Both the position numbers and the translations under genes were made by a program. Below are positions 48,284 to 63,413 of a stretch of DNA of 64,000 nt, one piece after another; position 1 is the first letter of the stretch; each line of letters begins with the position of its first letter. Under the pieces are notes generated by a model, which was given only the letters and a program-made list of their open reading frames with translations, searched no databases and was not told the DNA's origin. Origin of the DNA: Bursaphelenchus xylophilus (Eukaryota > Nematoda > Chromadorea > Rhabditida > Aphelenchoididae); assembly GCA_904066235.2 (NCBI GenBank), contig CAJFCV020000001.1:6634001-6698000 (forward strand). Direction: 5' to 3'.

Positions 48284-49024
48284 TAAGCATGGCTGCAAAC
48301 CGGGCCAGCCCGGCCCGGCCCGGCCCGGGCCTGCGGGCCGGGCCTAAACCTCGAAGCCCGGCCCGGGCCCGGGCTCGGAAAATTTGGAAAGCCCGGCCCG
48401 GTTCGGCCCGGAAAATTTTTGTACTAGGCTGGAAAGAAACAAAGCAGGAAATGAAGGGAAAATTATGGCACATCTTTGCAAAATGTAAAGAATAATTTAG
48501 CAAAGCCTATACATAGTGCAATTGCCGCTCGACTATTTTTATAAATTACTAAGTCGCTATAAATTGTCTTACCATATGGTTACAAAAAATTATAAAATTT
48601 TGTGTATAGCCACCCAAATTTTAGCAAAAATATTTTATCACAGATCTTTTATCGGATTTGAAAAAACCTACAAGCGTATTACGTATTTTTGAAAAATTTT
48701 CCTTTTTCTCTTTTTGCCAGCGTTTTAACTATGAGGTCGCACTTTAGAATTTCTGAAAAATGAAAATTTTTCAAATTGACTTGAAAATTATTTGGGCGAG
48801 TGGTAAATAAGGTCACTTTACGTTCGCTATCAGCATTGTGTTCGAAAAAATGAAAAATTCTATCGAAAAAGCTTATTTTTTCCCTGTTTTCCGGGCAAAA
48901 CTCAGATTTCAAAAAAACCGGGCCGGCCCGGGCCTGAAAATCGAAGCCCGGGGTCGGGCCGAGAAATTAGTCGGCCCGGCCCGGGCCGGAAAATTTTGGA
49001 AAGCCCGGCCCGGAGCCATGCCTA
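48284..49024. mobile_element. 741-bp hAT-like MITE with GGCCCGG-rich ends
   Basis: Terminal repeats are TARGCATGGCT at both ends (TAAGCATGGCT left, AGCCATGCCTA right). A perfect 8-bp duplication, GTTTACTC, flanks the element at 48276-48283 and 49025-49032, as for hAT transposons. Just inside each end are strongly GC-rich tracts of GGCCCGG units (48298-48412 and 48917-49012), in an otherwise AT-rich element. No transposase ORF. Confidence 0.75.
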
Positions 49025-49079
49025 GTTTACTCCCGGAGAACAGTTGACCCCGGGGCGCAAAAATTTTTTTTTATTTGCG

Positions 49080-49225
49080 TTAGTAATTCACGCCGAACTT
49101 TCGAAAAATTTTGCCGAATCCTGACTGGGAGGCTCCAGTCAGGATTCGCGGGGTCCTGACTCTTCGTACAGTCAAAATTTCCTGACTGTTGGCCCAGTCA
49201 GGAATCCGCGATTCTTGACTGGGTG
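49080..49225. repeat. CTGACT/AGTCAGGA repeat cluster
   Basis: Several copies of AATCCTGACTGGG, CCAGTCAGGATTCG and CAGTCAGGAATCCG alternate in both orientations. The lead-in GCGTTAGTAATTC is shared with 20.1 kb, where a diverged copy has TCTTGACTGGATCG. A dispersed short palindrome-rich repeat. Confidence 0.5.
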
Positions 49226-49227
49226 AG

Positions 49228-51903
49228 GGCACGCCACGAAAAACGTAAAGCAAAATTGGAAATAGAGATTTCGAGCTGCGCCCAATATTTTTGATTTTTT
49301 TGATGGAATGAATATTGTGTAAGATAGTATTGTAACTCTGAGATTTGGAACAATTTCGGGAAGTATATTATCTTTAAAATTACGTTGCTTTGAGTTTCAA
49401 GTGTTGAATGTAACGGATGAGTCCATGGAGCCCGGCCCACCGCGCTGTGACCCAAACATTGATTCTGCAGCTATGGACGTGTCTTCAGAAAAGGTAGGAT
49501 TTCTCTTTTTGCACCCAGATTTTTGATTAATCGCCATGTGGTGTTGTGTGAGACATCTTAGCGGACGTTATAAAGAAGAAATCGGGAAATTTTACTATAG
49601 AAAAAGGGCACTTGTCAGTTCATTATTGCATCATTTTGCAGGAGCTGATGGTGTCTCCAGAAAAGGTAGGATTTCTCTTTACTCATCCGGTTTAGGTACA
49701 AAGGAGCCGATCTGATTTGTGTGAGGCATCCTAGCGGACGTTATAAAGAAGAGACCTGGAAGTTTTACAGTTGAAAAAGGGCGATTGTCGGTTCATTACT
49801 GCATCGTTCTGCAAGAGCTGATGGTGTCTCCAGAAAAGGTAGGATTTCTCTTTTTGCACCCAGATTTTTGATTAACCCTTTCCGGACGAGTCGGCACCTC
49901 CATGCAGAAATGAAAGAGGGTACCCTACTGAGTAACGGCATAATAGTGGTTCAGCCCATCGAAGCGTTATTTGGGACTTATGACAAAAAATGTCCTAAAA
50001 AGTACTCCCAGTTGACATAACCCTTATAAAATTTAGCTAACGACCTGTAAATTAGAAACTACCCCTAAGGTAAAGTCTAACACTCCTACTACTGTTACAT
50101 CCAAGAACTGTCCAAATTGGACCACTACGGGATTAGTTATCGACTTTTGGAAATTGAATTTTAAATTTCGACCAATTTTTGGCCCAAAATTGAGTATATC
50201 TTCCGCCGGAATCAACCATTTCAGTCTAAATGTGGTTTTTCTGAATCTAGAGTGACGCTAGCTTCTTCCCAGAATGTTTATAGAAAAAACCTATAGAGCA
50301 CGTTTCTGTAAAAAGCAAAAAAGTTGAAAACGTAAAGGTTTCACCGTATAAAATGTCGCCGCAAGCCGAAAAGGGTCGGGCGCAGCTCGAAAGGCGAAAA
50401 TAATATTTTTCTTCGAAAAATCTTATTTTAGTGTCGACAAGCTGAATTCAGATGAAATACAGACAGACAGAGCACGCAAACATTAACTCAATGTCATTTT
50501 AATATTTTTAATGCGTTTTCAGGCAATTTCATTGGATTTTGCTTTAGTTTCACACTAAAATAGTATTTCTCAAAAAAATGTATATTATTTTCGCCTTTCG
50601 AGCTGCGCCCGACCCTTCTCGGCTTGCGGCGACATTTTATACGGTGAAACCTTTACGCTTTCAACCTTTTCGCTTTTTACAGAAACGTGCCCTGTAGGTT
50701 TTTTCTGGAAACATTCTGGGAAGAAGCTAGCGTCACTCTAGATTCAGAAAAACCACATTTAGACTGAAATGGTTGATTCCGGCGGAAGATATACTCAATT
50801 TTGGGCCAAAAATTGGTCGAAATTTAAAATTCAATTTCCAAAAGTCGATAACTAATCCCGTAGTGGTCCGATTTGGACAGTTCTTGGATGTAACAGTAGT
50901 AGGAGTGTTAGACTTTAACTTAGGGGTAGTTTCTAATTTACAGGTCGTTAGCAAAATTTTATAAGGGTTATGTCAACTGGGGGTACTTTTTAGGACATTT
51001 TTTGTCATAAGTCCCAAATAACGCTTCGATGGGCTGAACCACTATTATGCCGTTACTCAGTAGGGTACCCTCTTTCATTTCTGCATGGAGGTGCCGACTC
51101 CTCCGGAAAGGGTTAATCGCCATGTGGTGTTGTGTGAGACATCTTAGCGGACGTTATAAAGAAGAAATCTGGAAATTTTACTATCGAAAAAGGGCACTTG
51201 TCGGTTCATTATTGTACCATTTTGCAGGAACTGACGGAGAAACGCAAGGAAGGACTGGAGAAGGCGTGAGCAAAGCTGGATCAGAGGAAGCAGACGACGT
51301 TTAGAACATTTCAAGGTAAGTTTGTGACGTTGCCTTTTTGATTTTTTTGTTTTTCTAGGCCATTGAGCTAATAATTTTCTCTGGTTATACCTAAAATAAT
51401 ATAATTGATATTTCAGCCGGTCCATGTTGAAGTAGAATGTGAAAGCCAGCATAATGTACCCATGGGTGTGGAGATTGAATTCCGAGTTCAGATTGCATCC
51501 GACAAATTCGATGGATAGTCGAAAATTTATGTAGTTTTAATTATTCTTATTGGTTTGATGTTTAGGTGGACATAAAGAAGATTTGATGAATTTCAATTTA
51601 GTATTGGTCTGTTGTAGCAGGATCAAACCCCGGAAGAGCTCGAATTCGGTCAGATTCATCGATTTTGATCCAATTTTGCCTAGTACAATATAATTTCTTT
51701 TCTCTTCTTTGATCAATCTAAGAAGTTTGGGGTGCATCTCCTAGATGCCTTTCGATGCTTTCTCGCCGGTTTCACACGTAAATTGTTGTTTATTAGAATT
51801 TTGGAATCATTTTTGTTATTTACTTGAAAAGGTTTCAGCGTATGAAATGTCGCAAAACATTTTCCCGCGAATTTCTCTATTTCCACTTTTTTCGTGGCGT
51901 GCC
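49228..51903. mobile_element. Element A: inverted-repeat element with GGCACGCCACGAAAAA ends
   Basis: It is bounded by GGCACGCCACGAAAAA (left) and TTTTTTCGTGGCGTGCC (right). The sequence is an inverted copy of element B (52102-53217). Without the MITE inside it and two extra tandem units, its length would be about 1.1 kb, the same as B. Three tandem units of about 171 bp begin near 49493, 49664 and 49835. Each runs from GAAAAGGTAGGATTTCTC, through a GT...TTTTGCAG intron-like stretch, to GCTGATGGTGTCTCCA or the equivalent. Confidence 0.65.
49876..51112. mobile_element. PiggyBac-like palindromic MITE inserted in element A
   Basis: The ends are CCCTTTCCGGACGAGTCGGC and GCCGACTCCTCCGGAAAGGG, and TTAA lies directly outside both (49872-49875, 51113-51116). 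The empty site ATTTTTGATTAATCGCC is preserved at about 49525-49541 in a sister unit of element A, which proves insertion at one TTAA. The arms are near-perfect inverted repeats of about 560 bp or more around a centre near 50494. There is no transposase. Confidence 0.82.
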
Positions 51904-52101
51904 AACTGCAAGTCACGTTTGGATCCCTGAATCGCCGCAAAGGTAATCATTTTGAAACTGGCTAAATATATTGTTAATACAGATCCATGTTATTCATATT
52001 TATTGTCACTTCACTTTTCTTTAATAACAGTTGCATTTTTTCTGCCCCACCCTGCATTTTGACGTGCGCAGACTTCCAAATTATGAATTTCATTACGTAA
52101 C

Positions 52102-53217
52102 GCACGCCACGAAAAAAGTGGAAATAGAGAAATTCGCGGGAAAATGTTTTCGACATTTCATACGCTGAAACCTTTACAAATAAATAACAAAAATGATTCG
52201 AAAATTCTAATAAACAACAATTTACGTGTGAAACCGGCGAGAAAGCATCGAAAGGCATCTAGGAGGTGCACCCCAAACTTCTTAGATTGATCGAAGAAGA
52301 GAAAGGAATTATATTGTACTAGGCAAAATTGGATCAAAATCGATGAATCTGACCGAACTCGAGCTCTTCCGAGGTTTACAAGAGTAGCAGGGCTTTGATC
52401 CTGCTACAACAGACCACTACTAAATTGAAATTCATCAAATCTTCTTTATTTCCACCTAAACATCAAACCAATAAGAATAATTAAAATTACATAAATTTTC
52501 GACAATCCATCGAATTTGCCGGATGCAATCTGAACTCGGAATTCAATCTCCACACCCTTTGGTACGTTATGCTGGCTTTCACATTCTACTTCAGCATGGA
52601 CCGGCTGAAATATCAATTATATTATTTTAGGTAACACCAGAGAAAATTGTTAGCTCAATGGCCTAGAAAAACAAAAAAATCAAAAAGGCAACGTCACAAA
52701 CTTAACTTGAAATGTTCTAAACGTCGTCTGCTTCCTCTGATCCAGCTTTGCTCACGCCTTCTCCAGTCCTTTCTTGCGTTTCTCCGTCAGCTCCTGCAAA
52801 ATGATACAATAATGAACCGACAAGTGCCCTTTTTCGACTATAGAATTTCCCGGTTTCTTCTTTCCAACGTCCGCTAGGATGTCTCACACAACACCACATG
52901 GCGATTAATCTATAAACTGGGCACAAAAAGAGAAATCTTACATTTTCTGAAAACACTTCCATACCTGGTGAATCAATGTTGGGGTCAGAGCGCGATGTGC
53001 CGGGCTCCATGGACTCATCCATTATACTCAACACTTGAAACTCAAAGCAAAGTAATTTTAAAGACAATATACATCCCGAAATTGTTCCAAATTCCAGAGT
53101 TACAATACTATCTAACACAATATTCATTCCATCAAAAAAATCAAGAAATATTGGGCGCAGCTCGAAATCTCTATTTCCAATTTTGCCTTACGTTTTTCGT
53201 GGCGTGCGTAACGTTAA
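52102..53217. mobile_element. Element B: inverted second copy of element A
   Basis: The ends are GCACGCCACGAAAAAAGTGG and TTTTTCGTGGCGTGC. GTAAC lies next to both ends (left ACGTAAC, right GTAACG), a possible 5-bp target duplication. B matches element A in reverse over its whole length, has a single copy of the 171-bp unit, and lacks the piggyBac-like insert. About 200 bp of unrelated sequence separates A from B. Confidence 0.62.
52446..53022 (-). pseudogene. Coding-like spliced fragments carried by element B
   Basis: An ATG opens MDESMEPGTSRSDPNIDSPG and runs to a GTAAG donor. A TTTTGCAG acceptor precedes a second exon-like stretch. A TTTCAG acceptor precedes a third, containing VHVEVECESQHNVPMGVEIE and ending in a hydrophobic run, IYVILIILIGLMF. 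The same layout exists in element A, with a TAG before the hydrophobic run. No single frame is open through the middle stretch, so I call it degenerate. It is not a transposase I recognise. It could be a captured host gene fragment. Confidence 0.35.
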
Positions 53218-53396
53218 ATCCCTGGGCGCAGCTCGGCAAGAAGTTTTTAAATTGCCGCGCTTGTCGGAGTCTTTTTGAGTCTCAAGTGGAAAGGAAAAGG
53301 CGCAAAATATTTTCACTTTTTCCTTTTCGTATTTACAATGTTGCAGCTGTAAATCCTTTTTTGGTTATTGATCTATCGTGATTGTTGTAGGTAAAT

Positions 53397-56974
<3,578 letters not shown>

Positions 56975-57197
56975 CCCTTTAAATCATGTTTAACCATTCT
57001 AACATTTTTTGTTTTAATTGTGGAAATAAATGCGAGAATCGATAGTTGCACTTCGCCTCGAATTATTTTACGTTGACGTAAACATTTCTTTTTCCGATCT
57101 TCTATTTGTTGTAGCATACTTTATTTTTTTGTTTTGATAAATGTTATTTGGCCGTGTTTACATTTGTACCAATCTTTAAATCTTGACTTTAGACGGG

Positions 57198-58508
57198 ATG
57201 AGCGAGAAAGTGAGGGAAATCGAATTTATTTTGCGGTTTTCCCTTCAATCTTTAGCCGACCAGAGAATTAAATGTCCAGAAACGTGGAGTGTTTTGCAAC
57301 TCAAGAACCATATCCATAACCTTTGCCCATCGAAACCAGCAGTCGGACTTCAGCGTCTTATTTATGCTGGCCACTGTTTGAAGGATAATCAAGTTCTCAA
57401 AGACATTTTTAAGAGAAGCTTGGGTGATGAATCCGAGAATGCCGGCGTTCAAGTAATTCATCTGGTATGTGCGTCCAAAACGGACCAATTTAAGTTGCCA
57501 GAAACCGTAAAACCTCGATCGTCGACTTTAATGTAAGGATTTTGGTGCCAACCGTGAAATAATTGATTTTTTATTGCAGAGAGAGCAGGGGGATGGCTCC
57601 GACCTCAAATTTTTTAACGGCTCCTGAAGGAATTTCGCAAGATCTGAACCAAGTTTATGCCCAAGCATATCACGATTAGTAAGTGCTGCTGAGAAGTTAA
57701 TATTTTTTTCTAGTTTGAGACAATACTACGGACAAGCTCATCTAAACTTGAATAATCGGTTTAACCGAGTTTCTGTCGTCGCGCGCGTACAACAACAACG
57801 ACCAGAAGTAGCTAATGTACCAGAACAAGCCCTTAATGGAAGAGAAAATGAACATCCTGATCTATTGGATCTACTGTACAAGATAATCAGAGTAATGATA
57901 TTGCTGGCACTGGTTATGTATTCACCAACTGAACGACTTCTTTTTGTGGTTTTGCTGATCTGTCTGATGCTCTATGTTCAACAACGCAGGGAAAGAAATA
58001 ATCGCGTTGAAAGAGAAATTCCAGCTGTAGGTTTTCAAGGACAGTCGGGGAAACTCAAGTTGGGGTGAAGGACAACGACAATAGCCCGCGATTTTGATGC
58101 GGCGTTTTTGCGTAACTAAAAAAAGTATTGTCCGGAAGAATATCTCATGTTTAAAAGGGGATTAAAGAGACGTATTCGTCAAAATTGAAAACTTTACGCG
58201 TGGATTCAAAGAAAACACTGCATATCGGCAACGCGGCAACCGAATATATTGTTTATTTTTTAAAAGAAGAAAAAACAACAAAAAGTGTGCTTGGGTCATT
58301 TTTTCAAATCATTACATGACCTGTTTAGGCTCGACCGGCGCCAAATGAAAACGCTCCGGCCAACAACGAGAATGGTCTTGATAACACCCTAGCAAATGCT
58401 GAGATGGAGATGCCACCCCAAAGCGCTTGGTCAGTCTTCTGGTCCACAGTTGTCTCATTCTTCAGTTCTTTAATCCCCGAGAATCAGATTCCCTTAAATG
58501 TAAACTAA
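57198..58508 (+). CDS. HERPUD: HERPUD-like ER ubiquitin-domain membrane protein
   Basis: HERP proteins sit in the ER membrane and help the HRD1 ligase complex in ER-associated degradation. The start follows a TTTAG acceptor by five bases. An N-terminal ubiquitin-like domain is visible (CPETWSVLQLKNHIHNLCPS; LQRLIYAGHCLKDNQVLKDI). A middle segment has QAYHDYLRQYYGQAHLN. Next comes a hydrophobic hairpin (IIRVMILLALVMYSPTERLL, FVVLLICLMLYVQ). After an intron of about 300 bp, the last exon, in phase, reads ARPAPNENAPANNENGLD and ends WSVFWSTVVSFFSSLIPE, matching the conserved C-terminal FFSSLIPE-type tail of HERP. Whether it is closer to HERPUD1 or 2 is undecided. Confidence 0.85.
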
Positions 58509-59876
58509 AGACTTTTATACCGGTATGTATGTATTATATCACAACTTCATCATCGCTTTGAAGCAGACTATTTGTTTAGTAAAAGCACAGTACTAATTTT
58601 GGCTTCTTTTTTGAATTTGAATGCTGAAACGATTAAAGTTTGGATGTTTGTCCTCTATTGATCTAAACTTATCCTTGTTTGCATGCCTGATGACAAACGA
58701 TGGCTGATTTAACTCTCACTTTTATGACCCTGTTTATGACTTCGTCGGTGAGTGACAGTTGCATAAGGATTATGAGATTGACATCAGTTCACGAAGAGGC
58801 GGGCTCACGATAGAACGACGTGAGGTTGTGATAGCGGGAATCATCAACAAGAGGCGAATTTCACTTGGAATGGTGATGGAGTCAGCGGAGCCAGCCGGAC
58901 TGGTCAAGGATATGGATCGAGGGAGCAAGCTGGCAGAGCGAACGGCGGACTGAGTGACCAGGGGGCTTGTTCAACCGGTTCCAGAGGATTTCTAGTGTGA
59001 TGCGCGCCATTTGAAGAGGAGCCGATTAGCTCGTCGTCGGAGAGGGAAGGAGCGCCAACGGCGCTGATCACTTTTCTTGTTCCAGCACACAAAAGTTTCA
59101 CTTTTGTGAGGCTAGTTTTGCTTCGGCGCGGCTTTCCCTTGCCGAGATCTCAGATTTTCGCGCTTTCATTCTTCGATCGTTGCGTCTTCTGAATGGCGTA
59201 ATCTTTGTTTTTGATTCCGTGTGTTTTCGATCGACCTTCACCCGGTTTTCGGAGAGGGTGAGGGACGACCGGCCTGGTCAGTCCGATCGTGGCACCGTCC
59301 TCAACTTCTTTGTGGTCGGACGAAGTGCGAAGAAAGGGAATTGCGCGAGGCAGCCGGGTTAAGGTCAAAAAGAGAAAAAGAAGGCGAAATCGGGGTGCGA
59401 GGCCAGATCGAAACGTGGATGCGGGTCCGGAGAGGCGCCAGGTACCCGATGGTGTTTTTTGCTCGAGTTGCGGCGATTTGAGGGGGGAGTGGTGGGAAAG
59501 CTGGACAGTGCGCCGATTTCCATTTTAACAAGGCCGACTGGTTGACATCCTAATGTCGCCGCGACTGACCAATGGAGGGCGTGAACCGCTTTCACGCATC
59601 TCCCTTTCACTGCGGCGTCCTTCTCCTCCTGTCCCACTCGTTTTCGCCGACTGGCACTAACCTTGCACGCGGATGTCTGACCCTGACCTTGTTTTTCGCC
59701 GGTCTCGCGTCGCACCGTGCTCGACGTCCTTTCCCGTCGGCAACGCGCCCAGCCCCACCTACAGCCAATTCTTTGTTTGCGGGCCCATTTTGCGTTGCGT
59801 GGTCATCGCGGCTTTATTCCTGGATTCGTATTTACATTGATTGTTAAAGTGTGTGGCCGAATTCCTGTTTCCACCA
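58509..59876. promoter_or_regulatory. Upstream region and probable 5' leader of PRDM1/BLMP-1
   Basis: About 1.37 kb before the PRDM1 start. From 58.9 kb on the sequence is clearly more GC-rich than the surroundings and contains several overlapping open frames without domain similarity. It is most easily read as promoter and 5' leader. No convincing core elements were identified. Confidence 0.4.
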
Positions 59877-62800
59877 ATGGGAGCCGATCAGACCTTCGGG
59901 GTTTTCAAAGAGCCAGCCGTGGCTTCCCCGGCACTGGGCACGTCGGCGGCCTCAGGGATCTTCACCAACACTCAAAATGGAGGCCGCTCTTTCTTCCACA
60001 ACCGTGATTGGTCGTCCCTCCCTGATTCAAGTATGTTCCTCACGACTATTACGTAATGATGACATTTGAATATTTTGTTTTAATTGAATCACTGGTCTTT
60101 GAAGTAGTGTCAAGACTTTTAGTGTGCTTTCATTCCCATTAACTTTCGATTTTAGATCTAGAAACAATACAAAATACCGTTCCCTGTGCTGAGACGACAT
60201 CTGGCTCTACACAGAACCCGGAAAGCAGTGATTGGCTGGACATGCCCGATCAGTTGTTGTCCAATCTAAGTGTATTTCATGTGCCAGATAAACCACCGCA
60301 GCTGCAGAGCTCATCTACCTTTAGAGAATTCACCTCGCTGCCACTAAATTTAACCATGCGAACCACTGGAATAGACAAAGTAAGCAAATTTGAATCCAAT
60401 AAAGTTGCGCTGTATGACGTAACGTCGTTGTTTTTTCTCTTATTCTTGTAATTTCTCAGGTTAAGGGAGTATGGAGTACTGACTTTATCCCACGTGGAGC
60501 AAGATTCGGCCCTCTTCAAGGCGAGATTTGTGTTCTGAATCCATCTGAGAGTACCGTAATGCCCGCAGAAGCCTCGACTCCACAGAATCCGCCTTCCTTT
60601 AATCACTCTGGACTAAATGGACAATGTATTGAAAGCATCTTGTCTCCCCCCACTAAATGGAAAATATTCTCGGCCAGTGGGGCTCAGGTAGTCAAATTGA
60701 TTAACACCTCGAACACACAACGGTCCAATTGGATGAAGAATGTAAATCTGGCCCGGTCAAGAGCGGCCCAGAACCTGGTTGCGTGCCAAGTAAGGAAAAG
60801 TCCTTTTTTATTATTTATTATTTTATTTTGGTATGTTTTATTATTTTTTTTTCAGGTGGATGATCATATTTATTTTTACTCCGTCAGATCCATTCCCCCA
60901 AACACCGAACTCCTTTTTTGGTACGGAAATGATTATTCACAGAGGATTCAGGTCCCTGCCAATTGCGAATTCTTTAAACATTCCGTTAGAACGCCGCTCT
61001 CAACGTCCGAGCCAGCTATGCCAGATTCGGCCAATGCTGAGAAGCCAATTCCTTCTTGTAACGCCTCAAAGCCTTTAAAAACGGAAATCCCGGGATTGTC
61101 CCCGACCGCCTTCTCAGAGAGTGAACTATTGAGACTACACGATCACGATTCGTATGCGTCGTCGCATTCCTCGACAGCATCGGCGAGTTCGTCTCCGACC
61201 AGTTCCCGGAAACAACCGTCGGAGCATAGCGGCGAGTCTGTTGGCCATCCCCCGTCACCTCAGATGGGGATACGGGCCAATGTCATCCAGCCACCGCTTC
61301 ATCGGCCTGTACCTCTCAAGCAAAACCTCCCCATGTCTTCCTCAACTTCTTCATTCGAAGGTCCGGGAACCTCCTTATTCAGATCAGGCCCTCAATTCTC
61401 ACATTTAAGTAACTTATTGCAAGATTATTGGACCCGGATGGCTGGCTTTGCTCCAGTCACCAATCCATCCAACCCATCTCAACCTCAAGGAGGGCTCTGG
61501 ATTCCTCAGCCAGCCCCCCAGTTGGGATCATTGCCTGAACCCCTTCGATTGCCTCCGGCCATTGGAGGACGGGCAGCGGCCGAACAGCATCTGATCCCAT
61601 CTTTTGGCTCCACTGCTTTGCAAATGCCGGCGACCGGAGGTGTTCCCGACTACACTTCATTGTATGCTATGGCTGCGGCGGTGGCAAATAATCCCCAAAG
61701 TCATAATGATCTGGCAACTCATCTACTGGCTAGCCAACCGGCTTCTTCTGATTTCTGCCTTCCGTCGTATCACAGTTTTAACACCAGCATTGAGCCATCT
61801 AACTCTGTGATGTTTGATATAAAGCCTATGGAGTCCGCTACTCAGCCATGTGAAACACCTAAGGTAATATACGAAATTCAGCGGAAACTTTTGCAACCTT
61901 TCATTTCGAGCAGATCGAATATTTACAAAATTGCCTAACTAGCTAGCGGATGACTTGGAATGGCTACCAAATTAAACCAAAAAAAGTTGGATTTGATTAA
62001 CCAAGGTGTTGGAACGGCTGTGAAACCTCAAAGATGACTTGCCAAAAGTAAGGGCTGTAAAATTTCATAAAGGGCTTGCTAAAAAGTTAAAAGTTGGCTA
62101 ACCATTTATGGGATATGACTGCTGTTTCAAAATTTTGACAGCCGTTTCAACCTAGCCACTTTTCGAGGTTCGACAGCCATCCCAACATTTTGGCTTCAAT
62201 CTTGTTTTACTACCCATTTGTGAAATTTGGCTGCCATGCCAACTCATCGGCTGGATAATCGGGCAATTTTACAAAGAATATTCGATGCACCAAATGAAGA
62301 GTAGCCGAAGGTTTAAAACAATGAATGGGTCTCTTTCAGTTTTCTCAATCTCAAATCAACGGTCGGACAAGATACGAATGCTCCGAATGTTCCAAGGCGT
62401 TCGGCCAGTTATCAAATCTCAAAGTTCATCTCCGAACTCACACTGGTGAGAAGCCGTACAAGTGTAAAAAATGTAATAAAGGATTCGCTCAGTTAGCTCA
62501 TCTACAGAAGCATGATCTTGTCCATACAGGTAAGAAGTCGACTCTTGGCGCACTTTATTGACTGAATGATGATGATATTTTTTACTCAAAAAAATTTAGG
62601 CGAGAAGCCACATCAATGTGATGACTGTGGGAAACGCTTCAGTTCAACGTCCAATCTTAAAACACACCGAAGACTTCATTCGGGCCAGCGACCGTTCTCC
62701 TGCGAGCTCTGCAAGATCTCATTCACCCAGCTAGTCCACCTGAAGCTCCATAAAAGGACCCATACGAATGAACGGCCATTTATTTGTTCGAGCTGTTCCC

Positions 62801-62934
62801 GAACATATATTAGTCCCAGCGGCCTCAGAACTCATTGGAAAAATACTTCTTGTAGGCCTGCCGCGGGAGAATTGGGTGATTTGGAAGCTTATGCGGCGTC
62901 TGTGGAACAACAAATCGGGGAGCAAACTTGCTGA
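59877..62934 (+). CDS. blmp-1: PRDM1/BLIMP-1 transcription factor (BLMP-1)
   Basis: A PR/SET zinc-finger transcription factor that controls developmental timing and cuticle genes in worms. The start ATG gives [20 protein letters not shown]. The PR domain reads [80 protein letters not shown] and [14 protein letters not shown] long Ser/Pro-rich linker follows. After an intron of about 475 bp come five zinc fingers: [80 protein letters not shown], and [20 protein letters not shown] (Cys instead of the last His). The finger helices match the BLIMP-1 DNA-binding set. The stop is at 62934. Confidence 0.94.
61940..62300. repeat. GCTAGCCA/GCTGCCATGCC repeat in a PRDM1 intron
   Basis: This intron, the longest of the gene, is filled with phrases such as TTTGGCTGCCATGCCAACTC, GGCTAACCATTTATGGG and CAACCTAGCCACTTTTCGAG. 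They closely resemble the TAF4 intron repeat (TGAGTTGGCGTGGCAGCC, CATTTATGGTTTGCCTGCCA). No coding capacity. Confidence 0.5.
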
Positions 62935-63236
62935 TCTGAATGATAACACAAGCCAATGGCTTTGCCCGAGTTTTAAGCATTTATAGGTCTATTCTATTAT
63001 TGCCTGCCTAAATTTTATTTCGTAGTTAACGGTCTATCCATACACGGTCCCCAAACGGCTTTAGAAAAGATCTTGGTATCTAGTGTCTAGTGATGTAAAG
63101 TAATTTATTATATTTATTTATTTCTTGATTCCATGTAGAGATAGATGTATTACTTAAATAAATCAATTTACGGTGAGAGTATTTCCTGAGGTCGTGTTGT
63201 TCGTACTTGAGGTTGCTTCGAGAGGCGGCGTTTGCA

Positions 63237-63373
63237 TCATTGTGCTGCACCTTCGGATTCTGGCAATTCGGGGTTCGACCAAGCTTTGAGTGCAATTTCC
63301 TGATCTATTCTCTGTTCGATCCACACTCGAATCACCGGGAAGCCGATGTCTGATCGCCCTGACTCGTTGTCGG
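63237..63373 (-). CDS. Last exon of an unidentified gene (partial)
   Basis: Following a TTTATAG acceptor on the minus strand, an open frame reads DNESGRSDIGFPVIRVWIEQ, then RIDQEIALKAWSNPELPESE, then GAAQ and a stop at 63237. The composition and the correct acceptor suggest a true coding exon. The preceding intron contains a MITE and runs towards or past the window end. The family is not recognised. Confidence 0.45.
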
Positions 63374-63413
63374 CTATAAAGTAATTAATTGTTAGACCAA
63401 CGCTTCCAAGTTT

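Noticed and set aside
48298..48412. GGCCCGG array considered as a CpG island, telomere-like repeat or assembly contamination
   Set aside because: It lies symmetrically inside an element with an 8-bp target duplication, so it is part of the MITE.
47946..48503. Long open frame (185 codons) on the minus strand rich in Gly, Arg, Ala and Pro
   Set aside because: It is a by-product of the GGCCCGG tracts at the hAT-like MITE end. Several frames on both strands are open there and no domain is seen.
58700..59850. Overlapping open frames in GC-rich sequence upstream of PRDM1
   Set aside because: Frames overlap on both strands with basic, low-complexity translations. Promoter or 5' leader is the simpler reading.
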